From Methanosarcina sp. (lineage in GTDB: Archaea > Halobacteriota > Methanosarcinia > Methanosarcinales > Methanosarcinaceae), in the NCBI RefSeq assembly GCF_028693135.1, contig NZ_JAQUVZ010000018.1:1-46439 (forward strand): a stretch of DNA of 46,439 bases. Reading direction: 5' to 3'. A program made the translations under genes and the position numbers. Under the pieces are notes generated by a model that was not told where the DNA came from, searched no databases, and saw only the letters and a list, made by a program, of their open reading frames with translations. Positions 1 to 8,757 of the stretch are shown here, piece by piece (positions within the stretch are counted from its first letter, which is position 1; the number at the start of each line of letters is the position of its first letter).

Positions 1-118
1 ATTTTTCAATCTCAGATATATTCGGAAACAAAATTTCAGATAGTGTTAATGTTAAGAAAAAATGCAGGAGACTGAGTGCGAGGAGTACAACATTAGTTCA
101 GATGGTACAGATGACGCA

Positions 119-182
119 TTCCTCCCCCACCTGCCATTTCCGGCAAGCCGGAAATGTCGAGGAAGGGGTCTCCTGCTGAGGT
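119..182 (+). repeat. Hairpin end-element, copy b
   Basis: A run of C (cccccacctgcc), an internal palindrome (atttccgg/ccggaaat) and a closing gaggaagggg-tctcctgctgagg. The layout matches the hairpins at 1901 and 24737, and the cctgctgagg tail is shared with the next copy at 227. It probably derives from the end of an IS200/IS605-type element. It lies upstream of the DHH gene together with copy a. Confidence 0.6.
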
Positions 183-226
183 AAGATGAAAGGATACCTT
201 TAAACGGAAGATAATGGAATCAAAAC

Positions 227-273
227 GTCAACTACCCGCTAAATCCAAAGATTTAACGGGTTTCCTGCTGAGG
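227..273 (+). repeat. Hairpin end-element, copy a, directly before the DHH gene
   Basis: gtcaactaccc, then a stem-loop (gctaaatc/gatttaac with one mismatch, plus ccc/ggg), then tttcctgctgagg. The first bases equal the 5' boundary of the IscB omega-RNA region at 20517. The terminal gctgagg holds a Shine-Dalgarno-like gagg five bases before the ATG at 278, so this dispersed element appears to supply the ribosome binding site of the downstream gene. Confidence 0.7.
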
Positions 274-277
274 ATTT

Positions 278-1261
278 ATGAAAGAACTCCAGAACCCCCT
301 TAAAGCAAAAACCCTGATCCTGACCCATGGAGATTCTGATGGGATATGTTCGGGAGCAATTGCAAAAAGTGCCTACCCGGAAGCATATGTATACTTTACA
401 AGTCCGGTCAGCCTTCTCGATAAGTTAGATCTCATTGAGGACGTTGAGAATATTATAATCTGTGATATGGCAATCGAGGAAAGGCACTACTCTGAACTCC
501 ACTCAACACTTGAGAAATTTGCGGAGGAATGTAACCTTTATTACATAGACCACCATCCTCTTCCGGAAAGGTGGAAAAAAGAAGCCTGGTTTTATCACGA
601 TACGGGAGTATGTGCCTCCGAACTGACCTACAGGGTCTTTGAAGACCTCCTGAGTCAAGAAATGCGGAGGGTAGCAATCTATGGGGCTATAGGCGACTTC
701 TGTGACAACACGCCCTGTGTGAAGAGCTGGGTAAGAGACTGGGACAAAAGAAGCCTCTATTTCCAGGCTGGAGCCCTGATCCAGGCAATACTCCAGAAAG
801 GAAAAGAATACGAGTTCAAAAGAACCCTGCTTGAACCCCTATCAAAGGACGTAATCCCTTCAAATATCCCTGGCCTGCTCGAGCTTGCAAGGGAAGCTGC
901 AATTAACGAAGAGAAAATCCGGCTATTTGTTAAAGAACATGTGAAAGTCATGAAAAACAGTGCGTATATTGTAAATACGAATAACTCTATTTCAAAGGCA
1001 GCGATCTATGCAGCCTCCTACGGCCAGAGAGATGTGGGAATTGCAGCCGAGTACCGGGAGAGAAAAGGTGTGTATGATCTTAGCATACGTTCCCGCGGAA
1101 AGGTGGATATAAATCGTATCCTTCGCTCGGTTGCACCTAAGTTTGGAGGAAGCGGAGGCGGGCACCCTGTTGCAGCAGGAGCGCGCATCCCCGAAGAGTC
1201 GCTGGAGGTTTTCCTCCGGGCTTTCGATGCCAGACTCGGGGAAGCAAATGAGGTAAAATAA
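278..1261 (+). CDS. DHH-family phosphoesterase (RecJ/NrnA-like)
   Basis: A 327-residue cytoplasmic protein of the DHH/DHHA1 superfamily, which includes single-strand exonucleases (RecJ, GAN) and nanoRNA or cyclic-dinucleotide phosphodiesterases. Visible motifs are THGDSDGICSGA at residues 16-27 (motif I metal ligands), IICDMA near 60, the signature IDHHPLP with DHH at 91-93, and a C-terminal glycine-rich GGSGGGHPVAAGA loop near 295 typical of the DHHA1 substrate-binding domain. Both domains look complete. The ATG follows a gagg site provided by the hairpin element. The next gene starts one base after the stop, so the two are probably co-transcribed. The exact substrate (oligoribonucleotide, DNA end or cyclic dinucleotide) cannot be read from the sequence. 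Confidence 0.9.
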   Translation: MKELQNPLKAKTLILTHGDSDGICSGAIAKSAYPEAYVYFTSPVSLLDKLDLIEDVENIIICDMAIEERHYSELHSTLEKFAEECNLYYIDHHPLPERWKKEAWFYHDTGVCASELTYRVFEDLLSQEMRRVAIYGAIGDFCDNTPCVKSWVRDWDKRSLYFQAGALIQAILQKGKEYEFKRTLLEPLSKDVIPSNIPGLLELAREAAINEEKIRLFVKEHVKVMKNSAYIVNTNNSISKAAIYAASYGQRDVGIAAEYRERKGVYDLSIRSRGKVDINRILRSVAPKFGGSGGGHPVAAGARIPEESLEVFLRAFDARLGEANEVK

Positions 1262-1262
1262 A

Positions 1263-1892
1263 ATGGAAACCAGCAAGACTGCAGCTGAATGCGGCATAAA
1301 TATTGAAATTATCTTTGTAGGGCGCTCAAATGTGGGCAAGTCCTCCCTTCTCAGGGAGATCTTCGGAGCAAAAGTAAGGGTTGGAAGACGCCCAGGCGTT
1401 ACTCTGCGTCCCAGACACGCCCAGGAATCGGACCTTCTTATCACGGATATGCCGGGCTTCGGCTTCATGAGCGGAGTGAAAGACCGGAAGCAGGATATTG
1501 TAAAAGACCAGACAATCCGCTATCTCGAAAAGAATGCCGAAAGGATAAAAATCGGGGTCCTTGTAATAGACGGCCCTACTTTTCCGGAGGTAGTCGACCG
1601 CTGGGATGCAAGGAACCAGATTCCCATCGACGTTGAAATGTTTGATTTCATGAGGGAACTCGGGATTGACACTATTGTTGCTGCAAACAAGATGGACAAA
1701 GTAAAAGCAGACGAGTATGACCCTCTCCTTAACGAGATTTCAGTTCGCCTCGGACTTGAGCCTCCATGGCAGAACTGGAAGCATATCATTGCTCCGATAA
1801 GTGTTAAAAAAGATGATTTGAAAGCCTTAAAGGGACTTCTCCGGGACAGGCTGCACGAAATGAAAAGAGACGACCTGTTCAAGTATATTTGA
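1263..1892 (+). CDS. engB: EngB/YihA-type GTP-binding protein
   Basis: A 209-residue small GTPase of the TrmE-Era-EngA-EngB-Septin class. G1 is GRSNVGKSS (residues 20-28), the G2 threonine is in RRPGVTLRP (T47), G3 is DMPGFGFM (62-69) and G4 is NKMD (142-145), with a G5-like APISVKK near the C-terminus. Bacterial EngB acts in late large-subunit ribosome assembly; archaeal members are usually annotated by analogy. It begins one base after the DHH gene stop, so translation is probably coupled. The insert between G3 and G4 is longer than in typical bacterial EngB. Family assignment is secure; the ribosomal role in this organism is inferred. Confidence 0.92.
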   Translation: METSKTAAECGINIEIIFVGRSNVGKSSLLREIFGAKVRVGRRPGVTLRPRHAQESDLLITDMPGFGFMSGVKDRKQDIVKDQTIRYLEKNAERIKIGVLVIDGPTFPEVVDRWDARNQIPIDVEMFDFMRELGIDTIVAANKMDKVKADEYDPLLNEISVRLGLEPPWQNWKHIIAPISVKKDDLKALKGLLRDRLHEMKRDDLFKYI

Positions 1893-1900
1893 TCCATCCG

Positions 1901-1975
1901 TGAACTACCCCACCTGCCTTCTGATGAAGGCGAGGAAGGGGACTTCCCGCTGTGCCTCTGCGCTCCAGAGTTAAA
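1901..1975 (+). repeat. Composite hairpin/MITE-like remnant
   Basis: The first part (gaactaccccacctgcc, a ttctgatgaa loop, ggcgaggaagggg) matches the hairpin at 24737-24780. The second part (cgctgtgcctctgcgctcc followed by agttaaa) matches 25357-25384. Those two blocks flank the decayed TnpB gene at 24847-25322, so this looks like an internally deleted copy of that element with only its two ends joined. It lies between convergent engB and DNA ligase. Confidence 0.6.
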
Positions 1976-1987
1976 CAGGTAACATCG

Positions 1988-2058
1988 TTTTTATCCTTTT
2001 TACCCTTTTTTACCAGTTCTTTTTTAACTCAACAATTTTTGCTTCTTTAACTCATTTT
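1988..2058 (+). terminator. T-rich tract after engB
   Basis: Several runs of five to six T follow the hairpin element between the convergent engB and ligase genes. Archaeal RNA polymerase terminates at oligo-T tracts, so this is a plausible terminator for the DHH-engB transcript. This is inferred from composition only. Confidence 0.4.
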
Positions 2059-2102
2059 TAGAAATCTAGTAGAAGTAAACGTTTATGGTGGAAGTAAGCC
2101 TC

Positions 2103-3809
2103 TCAGAGCCTTTTCATCTGCTGGCTGTATACACGCCCGATCCGCTGGATCGTATCCGCTTCTTCGGGGTCTTTGTCGTCCCGGATACGGATGAAGCGAG
2201 GGAAACGCAATGCAAAGCCTGAGTTGTAGTTGGAGCTTTTCTGGATTTCCTCAAAGGCAATTTCCAGAACAACCTTCGGCCTTATGGCAAATACCCCTCC
2301 GGCTTCCCCTCCTTCCATTAACCCGGAGAGCATTTCAGTAAGTTCTTTTAGCTGCTCATCGGTAAGCCCTGTACCAACCTTGCCGACCTGCATGAAGCGA
2401 GATGTCTCTGGATCGTAGCAGGCAACCGAATACGAGCCTATCAGGTTTGCCCTGCGCCCAAAGCCCCATTCTGCCCCCACGACCACAAGGTCAAGGGTTT
2501 CCATAAGGGGTTTTTTCTTCAGCCAGTTTTTGCCACGCTTGCCAGGGGAATATAAGGAGTTCGGATTTTTGACCATGACGCCTTCGTGCCCGGCTCTTAA
2601 GGCTTCCCTGTAGATCTTTTCCACAATCTCGAGGTCTCCGGTTATCACCTGCTCGTCCACGCAAATGGATTTTGAGTCCTCAACTGAGCTCTCAACGCAG
2701 GATTCAAGCTCTTTTCGCCGCTCAACAAGTGGAAGGTCAATCAGGGTTCTGCCGTTCAGGTACATGATGTCAAAGAGGTTGAGCTGGATAGGGATTCCGA
2801 GCATTTTTTCTTCAACATCGTACTTGCGCCGGAAACGCTTAAGGATCTCCTGAAAGGCTTTCGGCCTCCCATCTTCGTCTACTGCAACAGCTTCCCCATC
2901 AAGGATTGCGGACTCAGCTTTTACATGTTTCCGGACTATTTCTACAAGGTCAGGGAGGGAATTTGTGACGTTTTCAAGCTTTCGTGAAAAAAGAGTTACC
3001 GAATTTCCACTCTTGTGAATCTGGACTCTTGCCCCGTCGAATTTCCATTCAATTGCAGCTTCCTTCATATCCCTTATATCGGCATTTATATCAGGGCTGA
3101 TCTGTGAAAGCATCATCTTTATGGGGCGATTAATTTCGATCCCGAGCGTCTTGAGGGCTTCTATCCCGCCTTGCTTGGCAGTTGCAGCCACTATCCCCAG
3201 GTCGTTTGTGACCATTAAGGCATGTTCTACTACATCTACAGGGACGGAAAAAGCTTTTGCAATGGCATCCCTTACAACTCCTTCCCCTACACCTATGCGG
3301 AGTTCCTCAAGGGCAAGCCTGGATATGTATTTTGCTTCCCTCGGGGTTGATGAAGTAAATAGAAACTGAAGGTTTCTGACCTTAACTTCCTGTGAGCCTT
3401 TTCCGGAAGCTTCGGATGCAGTCTTGAAACGCTGGAAAACCTCAGTTATTGAAAGTTCTGGCTGCTCTTCGAGGAAAGAAGAAAATGTCACCTGGTTTTT
3501 TCTTTTTTCTTTCAAAATAAGGAGTGCTGTGTCCCCAATGTCACCCGTAGTCCGGATAAGAGATTCTATACTTTGTATAGCCATGCCTGAGGCTTTGGAA
3601 AGAGAGACATAAAGCAGGCTTGTGCCAATCCCGAGCTGCTCCCCACTCCAGGCAGGAAAAACCTCACTCATAATAAAATGAGTTGCAAGAGGTAACTCTT
3701 CGACGTCAACCTTTTTGAGAAGGTCAGCAACCTTATTTGTAGTTTCTATAGTGCTCGATATCTTTTCAATCGCCTGGCAGGTTTCTGCAAATTCCCTGAA
3801 GCTTGTCAT
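2103..3809 (-). CDS. lig: ATP-dependent DNA ligase
   Basis: A 568-residue archaeal replicative-type DNA ligase that seals nicks through an enzyme-AMP intermediate. The adenylation motif I is [13 protein letters not shown], with nucleophilic Lys at 256. Further nucleotidyltransferase motifs are visible: the LDGEAVA segment, EGVMVKNP (motif IV) and the lysine-rich [10 protein letters not shown] (motif V). An OB-fold C-terminus contains the [18 protein letters not shown] segment. The N-terminal ~200 residues form the helical DNA-binding domain. Length fits the euryarchaeal family (about 550-570). It lies 69 bases downstream of homoserine dehydrogenase on the same strand and could be read through from that operon, though the functional link is not obvious. 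Confidence 0.96.
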   Translation of the reverse strand: MTSFREFAETCQAIEKISSTIETTNKVADLLKKVDVEELPLATHFIMSEVFPAWSGEQLGIGTSLLYVSLSKASGMAIQSIESLIRTTGDIGDTALLILKEKRKNQVTFSSFLEEQPELSITEVFQRFKTASEASGKGSQEVKVRNLQFLFTSSTPREAKYISRLALEELRIGVGEGVVRDAIAKAFSVPVDVVEHALMVTNDLGIVAATAKQGGIEALKTLGIEINRPIKMMLSQISPDINADIRDMKEAAIEWKFDGARVQIHKSGNSVTLFSRKLENVTNSLPDLVEIVRKHVKAESAILDGEAVAVDEDGRPKAFQEILKRFRRKYDVEEKMLGIPIQLNLFDIMYLNGRTLIDLPLVERRKELESCVESSVEDSKSICVDEQVITGDLEIVEKIYREALRAGHEGVMVKNPNSLYSPGKRGKNWLKKKPLMETLDLVVVGAEWGFGRRANLIGSYSVACYDPETSRFMQVGKVGTGLTDEQLKELTEMLSGLMEGGEAGGVFAIRPKVVLEIAFEEIQKSSNYNSGFALRFPRFIRIRDDKDPEEADTIQRIGRVYSQQMKRL

Positions 3810-3878
3810 GGTCCACGCAGCTTTTTCGTTTTATATTTTTTTCGGGTTCTGGTCTCCGAAGACCGATATTTCCAGTAA

Positions 3879-4877
3879 TTACCGATTTCCGTAAATTGCA
3901 ACCAGGTCACTGAGAACTGCGCTTGCTGTTTCGATCGGGCCTGCGCCTTTGCCTGTAACCGTAATTTCTCCTGCAAGCTCAGTGTCTATAGAAGCTACAT
4001 TGAGGGTACCTCTTACAGCGAGGGGATGGTTGATAGGTACAAGCCTTGGAGCAACATGTATTCTTTCCCTGCTGACCTCGCCTATAAGCTTGATAACATG
4101 CCCTCTTTCATAAGCCATTTCCAGGGCTTCAGGCGTGATCTTCGTGATTCCTGTAACATCAACGTCCCTGTATGTTGCATCACACCCGAAAATTGCATTG
4201 GCAAGAATTACCAGTTTGCAGGCCGTATCAATTCCTTCGACATCATATGTCGGGTCGGTTTCGGCAATTCCGAGTTCCATGGCCTCGGTAAGAATTTCCT
4301 TATAACTTGCCCTTTCCTCGAGCATTCTGGTGAGGATATAGTTACAGGTCCCGTTAAGAATTCCTTTGACGCTTCTTAGCCTATTTCCTGCAAGGACTTC
4401 ATTTGCCAGGTTAATAATGGGCATGGAGCCACCGACTGCAGCCTCGAACCTGAAGTTTGATCCGGCGGCTTTTGCAGCCTCCATCAGTTCTCTATACTTC
4501 AGGGTAAGAGGTCCTTTATTGGAGGTAATAACATCTTTACCGGTCTCGAAAGCTGCAAGCATGTTCTGAAGACCTGCTCCTCCAGTGACAATATTTGTAG
4601 GAGTGGTTTCTATTACCAGCTCATGGGCTACGGACCTTATGACCTCAACGCCTGTGAGCTTTTCTATGGCAACCGTGCCAATTTTCCTCTTGCGGGCAAG
4701 GCAGTCAGCCAGATCCACTCCTTCAGGGTTAACAGTAGCTCCTTTAGAATCAACAACAGCAACCACAAGAACTTCCAGCCCTATACTTTCCAGATACTCT
4801 TTTTTCATAAGGAGTACCTCGGCTACACCCTGTCCAATTGCACCAAATCCTAGAATAGAGCAGCACACTGTTTTCAT
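3879..4877 (-). CDS. hom: Homoserine dehydrogenase
   Basis: A 332-residue NAD(P)H-dependent oxidoreductase reducing aspartate semialdehyde to homoserine in threonine, methionine and isoleucine synthesis. The Rossmann loop is LGFGAIGQG (residues 9-17). ETTPTN is at 90-95, TSNKGPL at 118-124, the family signature GILNGTCNYIL at 172-182, and the substrate-site block DPTYDVEGID plus K221 at 208-221. There is no C-terminal ACT domain in this protein; instead a separate ACT protein is encoded 23 bases upstream on the same strand. This suggests that allosteric control by end product is provided in trans, or that the two regulate each other. The start is the first methionine of the ORF and leaves the nucleotide-binding loop at its usual distance from the N-terminus. 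Confidence 0.95.
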   Translation of the reverse strand: MKTVCCSILGFGAIGQGVAEVLLMKKEYLESIGLEVLVVAVVDSKGATVNPEGVDLADCLARKRKIGTVAIEKLTGVEVIRSVAHELVIETTPTNIVTGGAGLQNMLAAFETGKDVITSNKGPLTLKYRELMEAAKAAGSNFRFEAAVGGSMPIINLANEVLAGNRLRSVKGILNGTCNYILTRMLEERASYKEILTEAMELGIAETDPTYDVEGIDTACKLVILANAIFGCDATYRDVDVTGITKITPEALEMAYERGHVIKLIGEVSRERIHVAPRLVPINHPLAVRGTLNVASIDTELAGEITVTGKGAGPIETASAVLSDLVAIYGNR

Positions 4878-4900
4878 GTTTTCAAATCTCCTAAGTTTTT

Positions 4901-5416
4901 TCAGGCCTGGATGTCTATTGGGAGAACCATAAGCAGGTCTTTTCTTACCGAGACTTTTTTAAGGATGCCAAGCGCCTTTTGCAGATCCTCTTTACCCACA
5001 GCATCTATTCTGATCAGAGCTGAAGAAAGCAGGTTAATACCTGGCATGGATAGCGAAATATCAACTACCTCCGCAAATCCGGTCTTGTCAATCTCATCAA
5101 TCGTGTCCTGGATCCCTGTATGGACCACGTGGCCTATAAGGACTACATTTATGCTCTCTCTGAAACGGTGTTCTCCAACCCTTACGACTTTTATCCCGTT
5201 TTCCTCAAGCTTTGCTTTTATTGCTCCGATGTTCTCCGGCTTTATTTCAAGTACAAGCTGTACAGGCACTGTTTTTCTGGGGGTCCGCTTCTGATGGTGG
5301 TGTAAAACAGTTATCAGGTTAGCCTTAAATTCCGAAAGAGGCTGGAGGGCTAAAAGCATCTGCCCGGGCACATCTTTTAATTCAATGTCCATGGAAACTC
5401 GCATACTGTCCCTCAT
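4901..5416 (-). CDS. ACT-domain protein, probable amino-acid sensor for hom
   Basis: A 171-residue cytoplasmic protein with an N-terminal ACT-like fold (DIELKDVPGQMLLALQPLSE, about residues 10-30, the typical strand-loop-helix binding an amino acid) followed by a second alpha/beta repeat containing GINLLSSALIRIDAV. No catalytic domain is present. It is transcribed just upstream of homoserine dehydrogenase with a 23-base gap, and in methanogens such stand-alone ACT proteins are commonly paired with hom. Regulation of aspartate-family synthesis by threonine or a related ligand is inferred, not shown. Methionines at residues 1, 5 and 9 are all possible starts; the third lies closest to the conserved first strand. 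Homology to the ACT class is clear, the ligand is unknown. Confidence 0.8.
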   Translation of the reverse strand: MRDSMRVSMDIELKDVPGQMLLALQPLSEFKANLITVLHHHQKRTPRKTVPVQLVLEIKPENIGAIKAKLEENGIKVVRVGEHRFRESINVVLIGHVVHTGIQDTIDEIDKTGFAEVVDISLSMPGINLLSSALIRIDAVGKEDLQKALGILKKVSVRKDLLMVLPIDIQA

Positions 5417-5460
5417 GCAATTTATAATAATTCGATATGAAGTCTAAGTAATAATATATT

Positions 5461-5622
5461 AATTTAATAAATGTATCAATTTAATTAATGTATTAATTTA
5501 ATAAATGTATCAATTTAATTAATGTATTAATTTAATAAATGTATCAATTTAATTAATGTATTAATTTAATAAATGTATCAATTTAATTAATGTATTAATT
5601 TAATAAATGTATCAATTTAATT
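5461..5622. repeat. 34-bp tandem repeat, about 4.8 copies
   Basis: The unit aatttaataaatgtatcaa + tttaattaatgtatt is repeated without visible change four times and once partially. It is almost pure A+T and sits directly upstream of the ACT-hom operon. There are no unique spacers, so it is not a CRISPR array. It may act on promoter DNA bending or simply be a slippage product. Confidence 0.9.
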
Positions 5623-5710
5623 TTCAGTAATCTTATTCAGCCAGCTTATTGTCAAGGTTATAATAATATATCAGCATATGGATACCGGCTCAATTTCTAC
5701 TGTTTAAAAC

Positions 5711-5791
5711 TGATTTCATAAATTTGATTTCATAAATTTGATTTCATAAATTTGATTTCATAAATTTGATTTCATAAATTTGATTTCATAA
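5711..5791. repeat. 15-bp tandem repeat, about 5.4 copies
   Basis: The unit tgatttcataaattt is repeated head to tail with no visible variation. It abuts a minus-oriented hairpin element at 5794. No coding sense in either strand. Confidence 0.9.
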
Positions 5792-5793
5792 AA

Positions 5794-5840
5794 CCTCAGC
5801 AGGAAACCCCTGAGATTTAGCTCAGGGGGTAGTTGACAAC
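5794..5840 (-). repeat. Hairpin end-element, minus orientation
   Basis: Read on the minus strand it begins gtcaactacccc, has the stem-loop cctgag/ctcagg around ctaaat, and ends ggtttcctgctgagg. This is the same layout as the copy at 227-273 but with compensating stem changes. The remaining spacer to 6252 is AT-rich with no gene seen. Confidence 0.7.
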
Positions 5841-6252
5841 TTTATTATTAACTTGCTGCTGGTGAATCCTGTATTCTGAATTTAATTCCTGTATTATAAT
5901 TTGATTATTCTTTATTTTTATCCTGTAATTCGTTATTATGATCCGTAAGATCTTTGTCCTGACACAAAATTTCCATCAGCTTTATCTCTGGATATTTACC
6001 CTGATTTTTACCATGATAATTCAGTTTTCATTCAATAGCATTTTCTAGGATGTAGAGGGTAATTATATATAAATAAGCAAAAAGGATATCAAGAAATCTC
6101 ATGTGCCAGATCTTTCAAACTTTTATTAATCTTTCCTGCTGCTTAGTAGATGAATTCATTTATATAGTTTACTATTTACGGTGTTTGCTATTTACGATTT
6201 TTCAAAAAATGTAAGGTAAAGTCTCATTTTATTATGAAGTGCCATTTCCTCC

Positions 6253-7359
6253 TTAGTCCTTCCTGCTCTGGGATCCCGCCTGCTTGATTGCCTCTCCATC
6301 GGAAATTCGGATAATGTTTCCTCTACCCCTTTTAAACTTTTCAACCAATCCTCGTTCTTCAAGATCCGAAAGCATAAGGCTTACTTTGGATTCCGAATAC
6401 GGGGACTTTTTACGGAGTTCTCTCTGAGTAATTCGGTTTCCATTAGCTCGGATAAGATTCAGAATCTCTTTCAGATCGTCAGGGAGGTTTGTTTCAGGGC
6501 TTTCCAGATCATCAGGACTCAACGAATCAAACTCTTTTTCAGAGGGACTGATATCTTCAAGCGAGGGATTAACATCTTCAGGCGAGGGAATAACAGATAC
6601 CTTTAAGTCTTCTGGCAACTTTGCATTTTGCTGCACAGGTATCTCTGTCTCATATATGTTTCCGGTCTGTTCTTCAACGTTAAGAGGTGCAGGATGCTCA
6701 TCGTCGGTCTCTGAAACTCCAATAGAACCGGCTTTACCGGGTTCTGCGCGTCCCGAGGTCTCTACCTCTATTGTGAAATTTTCAGGTTCTGATTCTTTTA
6801 GAGATTCTGTTTTCCCCTGGGAATCGGTTGCCTTTTCAGGTGGTTTTCGTTCTCCCTTTTTTAAGAAATAACCAGCTATTAGCAGGATACAGAGTGCAAG
6901 TAAAGCAAAAGCTAAAACAGTATTTTGTGAGCTTACTTGAGATTTGGACTCTGTTTGAGATTGGGGATCTACTTGCTCAAAATTCAGGTCAACATTTTCG
7001 AAGTCCCCCTGATCGAGAAGATCTTCCTGGTATGTAGGGAAAAGCAGAAGGTCGTGAACGTAGTCCCCTTCGTCGGTAACTATAACTTCTTTTTTAGCCG
7101 TATAAACTAGAATATTCTCTTCAAAATAATTAGCAGTTATCAGGTAGGTTCCTTGAGTAAGGTTAAAAGAGTATTTCGCATCCTTTGCAACAATGGACTG
7201 CTCCGGAGTAGAGTTGATCTCAACTAATGAGTTGTTGATGGGTTTGAAACTGTCCCACTCATACACGGTTCCGTGAATCGTCGCCGCAAGTGCGTTCCCC
7301 TGAACACACATTAGGAACATGAATACAAAAGCAATCTTGCAGAGCTGTCTAAAATTCAC
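6253..7359 (-). CDS. Membrane-anchored winged-helix protein with extracytoplasmic domain
   Basis: 368 residues with an unusual order. A signal/anchor sequence lies at 1-26 (ends GNALAA). A small beta-sandwich at about 27-110 resembles carboxypeptidase regulatory-like or surface domains (IHGTVYEWDSF; Thr/Tyr-rich strands). An acidic linker follows, then one transmembrane helix at 146-166, a long charged Ser/Pro/Glu-rich linker, and a C-terminal winged helix-turn-helix at about 292-352 (ILNLIRANGNRITQREL, then SKVSLMLSDLEERGLV and a basic wing FKRGRGNIIRI). This suggests a one-component transmembrane regulator that senses an external cue and binds DNA from the membrane. It is divergent from the duplicated coiled-coil/lipoprotein units that begin at 7575, which makes them candidate targets; that is inference. 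No enzymatic motif is present. Confidence 0.75.
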   Translation of the reverse strand: MNFRQLCKIAFVFMFLMCVQGNALAATIHGTVYEWDSFKPINNSLVEINSTPEQSIVAKDAKYSFNLTQGTYLITANYFEENILVYTAKKEVIVTDEGDYVHDLLLFPTYQEDLLDQGDFENVDLNFEQVDPQSQTESKSQVSSQNTVLAFALLALCILLIAGYFLKKGERKPPEKATDSQGKTESLKESEPENFTIEVETSGRAEPGKAGSIGVSETDDEHPAPLNVEEQTGNIYETEIPVQQNAKLPEDLKVSVIPSPEDVNPSLEDISPSEKEFDSLSPDDLESPETNLPDDLKEILNLIRANGNRITQRELRKKSPYSESKVSLMLSDLEERGLVEKFKRGRGNIIRISDGEAIKQAGSQSRKD

Positions 7360-7508
7360 GAAGCCTTAAATGGGTTTTTAGCATAAATCTTTTACTTTTC
7401 TTTGCTACAAGTTCGTAGATACTGAAAGCAAATTAAAGTTTTATCAAGAAAATAAAGATCCTATCAAGCTTGGAAGCTCATATATTGTCATAAATTAGTT
7501 TTATTCCG

Positions 7509-7532
7509 AAAAGTATACTTATATGTCCCTAT
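7509..7532 (+). promoter_or_regulatory. Probable promoter of unit 1, conserved with unit 2
   Basis: cgaaaagtatacttatatg followed by tccct, about 50 bases before the ATG at 7575. The same block, with few changes, lies at 9689-9713 before the paralogous unit. The cttatat core is a plausible archaeal TATA box and the upstream gaaaagtat part could be BRE or an operator. Conservation between the paralogous spacers is the main support. Confidence 0.65.
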
Positions 7533-7574
7533 CCCAATATGACAGTATCTTAACTCGCCAAAGGAGGCGGTCAG

Positions 7575-8639
7575 ATGAAAAAATCAAGAATTGTCCGATA
7601 TCTGGCTTACGTTGCATTCATCTTAATGTTGTTTTGTGTTCTACCGGGAGGATCACTTGCTACCAAAGACTCGTCAGAGCATGGAAATGGGATCCAGTAT
7701 GCAGGTGAGAGTATTACAGGTTCCGAAAATGATGAAAAAAACAGTATAGAGAGTGCTAACGGCACTGAGAATTCCGATCCTGAAAATATGCAGGATCAAG
7801 ACAGAGTCCAAACAAAGGATCAAGATAAGATTTCTGCGTATAATCTTGAAAAAAAACAGATGAATGAAGCTCTCCAGCTACAGAAGAATGAATACAGAGG
7901 AGCAAAAGAGGATTTCCTGAAGGTAAGAAATCAAATTCAAATCGGAAAGCTTGACCCCAATTCTGAAGAAGCTGTAAATGCCACAAGAATCTATCTTAAC
8001 TCAAGTATTAATTATATGAGAATCCACCTGGTAAATGTAAAAACCAACATGTATTACTCAAATGTAAATGGAATAGAGGAAAGAATCGTTGCCATAGATG
8101 AAAATCTTAAACTGCTTGAAGCTGAACAGGCCAAAGTTGCAAATGCGTCCAGTCAGCAAGAATTTGTAGTTACGGTCAGGTCCTTGCGTGAAGTATGGAA
8201 TAATGCGCAGAAGATCAGCCTTAAAGGTGCAGGACAGACTGTTAGCCAGAAAATAGGGACATTCCTTGACAAATCAGAAAACCTGTCTGAAAAACTCGAG
8301 ACTGAAGTTGCGGGTCTTAACGAAACTGGTGTTCACACAGCTAGCCTTGAGACACGGCTTGACAGTTATAATTTATATCTAAAAGCTGCTCAGGGGAAAA
8401 AAGAAGCGGCAGATTCTATTTATGAAGATGAGAATGCTACCCTGGAAAACCTGGTAGTGGCAAATAATTACCTGCGTGAAGCTCTTAATAATGTCAATAA
8501 GGCAAACCAGATACTCAGAGTAATTTTCGAAGAACTGAAAGAATATAATCTCGAAGAAGTTTACGAAATTGGACTCGAAAATAGCATAGAAACCAAACTT
8601 AATAATACCATAAGTATAAACAATACTAATAATAATTAA
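7575..8639 (+). CDS. Secreted coiled-coil protein, unit 1
   Basis: A 354-residue protein I cannot name. A signal peptide is clear (basic MKKSRIVR, then a hydrophobic stretch to about 30, GGSLA cleavage-like site). The mature part is highly charged and helical, with long heptad-like segments (LNSSINYMRIHL, RIVAIDENLKLLEAEQ, SENLSEKLETEVAGL, NNYLREALNNVNKANQILRVIFEEL) and many N-glycosylation-type Asn-X-Ser/Thr sites; no cysteine is evident in the core. The start has a very strong ggaggcgg Shine-Dalgarno. It is paralogous along its length to the protein at 9781-10833, and each is followed by a small lipoprotein gene. An envelope or surface-structural role is likely, but function is unknown. Confidence 0.85.
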   Translation: MKKSRIVRYLAYVAFILMLFCVLPGGSLATKDSSEHGNGIQYAGESITGSENDEKNSIESANGTENSDPENMQDQDRVQTKDQDKISAYNLEKKQMNEALQLQKNEYRGAKEDFLKVRNQIQIGKLDPNSEEAVNATRIYLNSSINYMRIHLVNVKTNMYYSNVNGIEERIVAIDENLKLLEAEQAKVANASSQQEFVVTVRSLREVWNNAQKISLKGAGQTVSQKIGTFLDKSENLSEKLETEVAGLNETGVHTASLETRLDSYNLYLKAAQGKKEAADSIYEDENATLENLVVANNYLREALNNVNKANQILRVIFEELKEYNLEEVYEIGLENSIETKLNNTISINNTNNN

Positions 8640-8757
8640 TCTGTATAAATGGCACTTCTGTAAACAGGACAAAGCCTCTCCGGAAGGAGAAAAACAGTAG
8701 TTAATGAAGAACCGAAAATTTCTCTGGGATATATTGGAGAATTGAAGGAGGCAGAAA

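Noticed and set aside
992-1468. 158-residue minus-strand ORF across the DHH/engB junction
   Set aside because: Opposite two motif-complete genes, with no ribosome binding site and implausible composition.
5461-5791. Regular repeats as a possible CRISPR array
   Set aside because: The 34-bp and 15-bp units are strictly head to tail with no unique spacers, and no cas genes are in the window.
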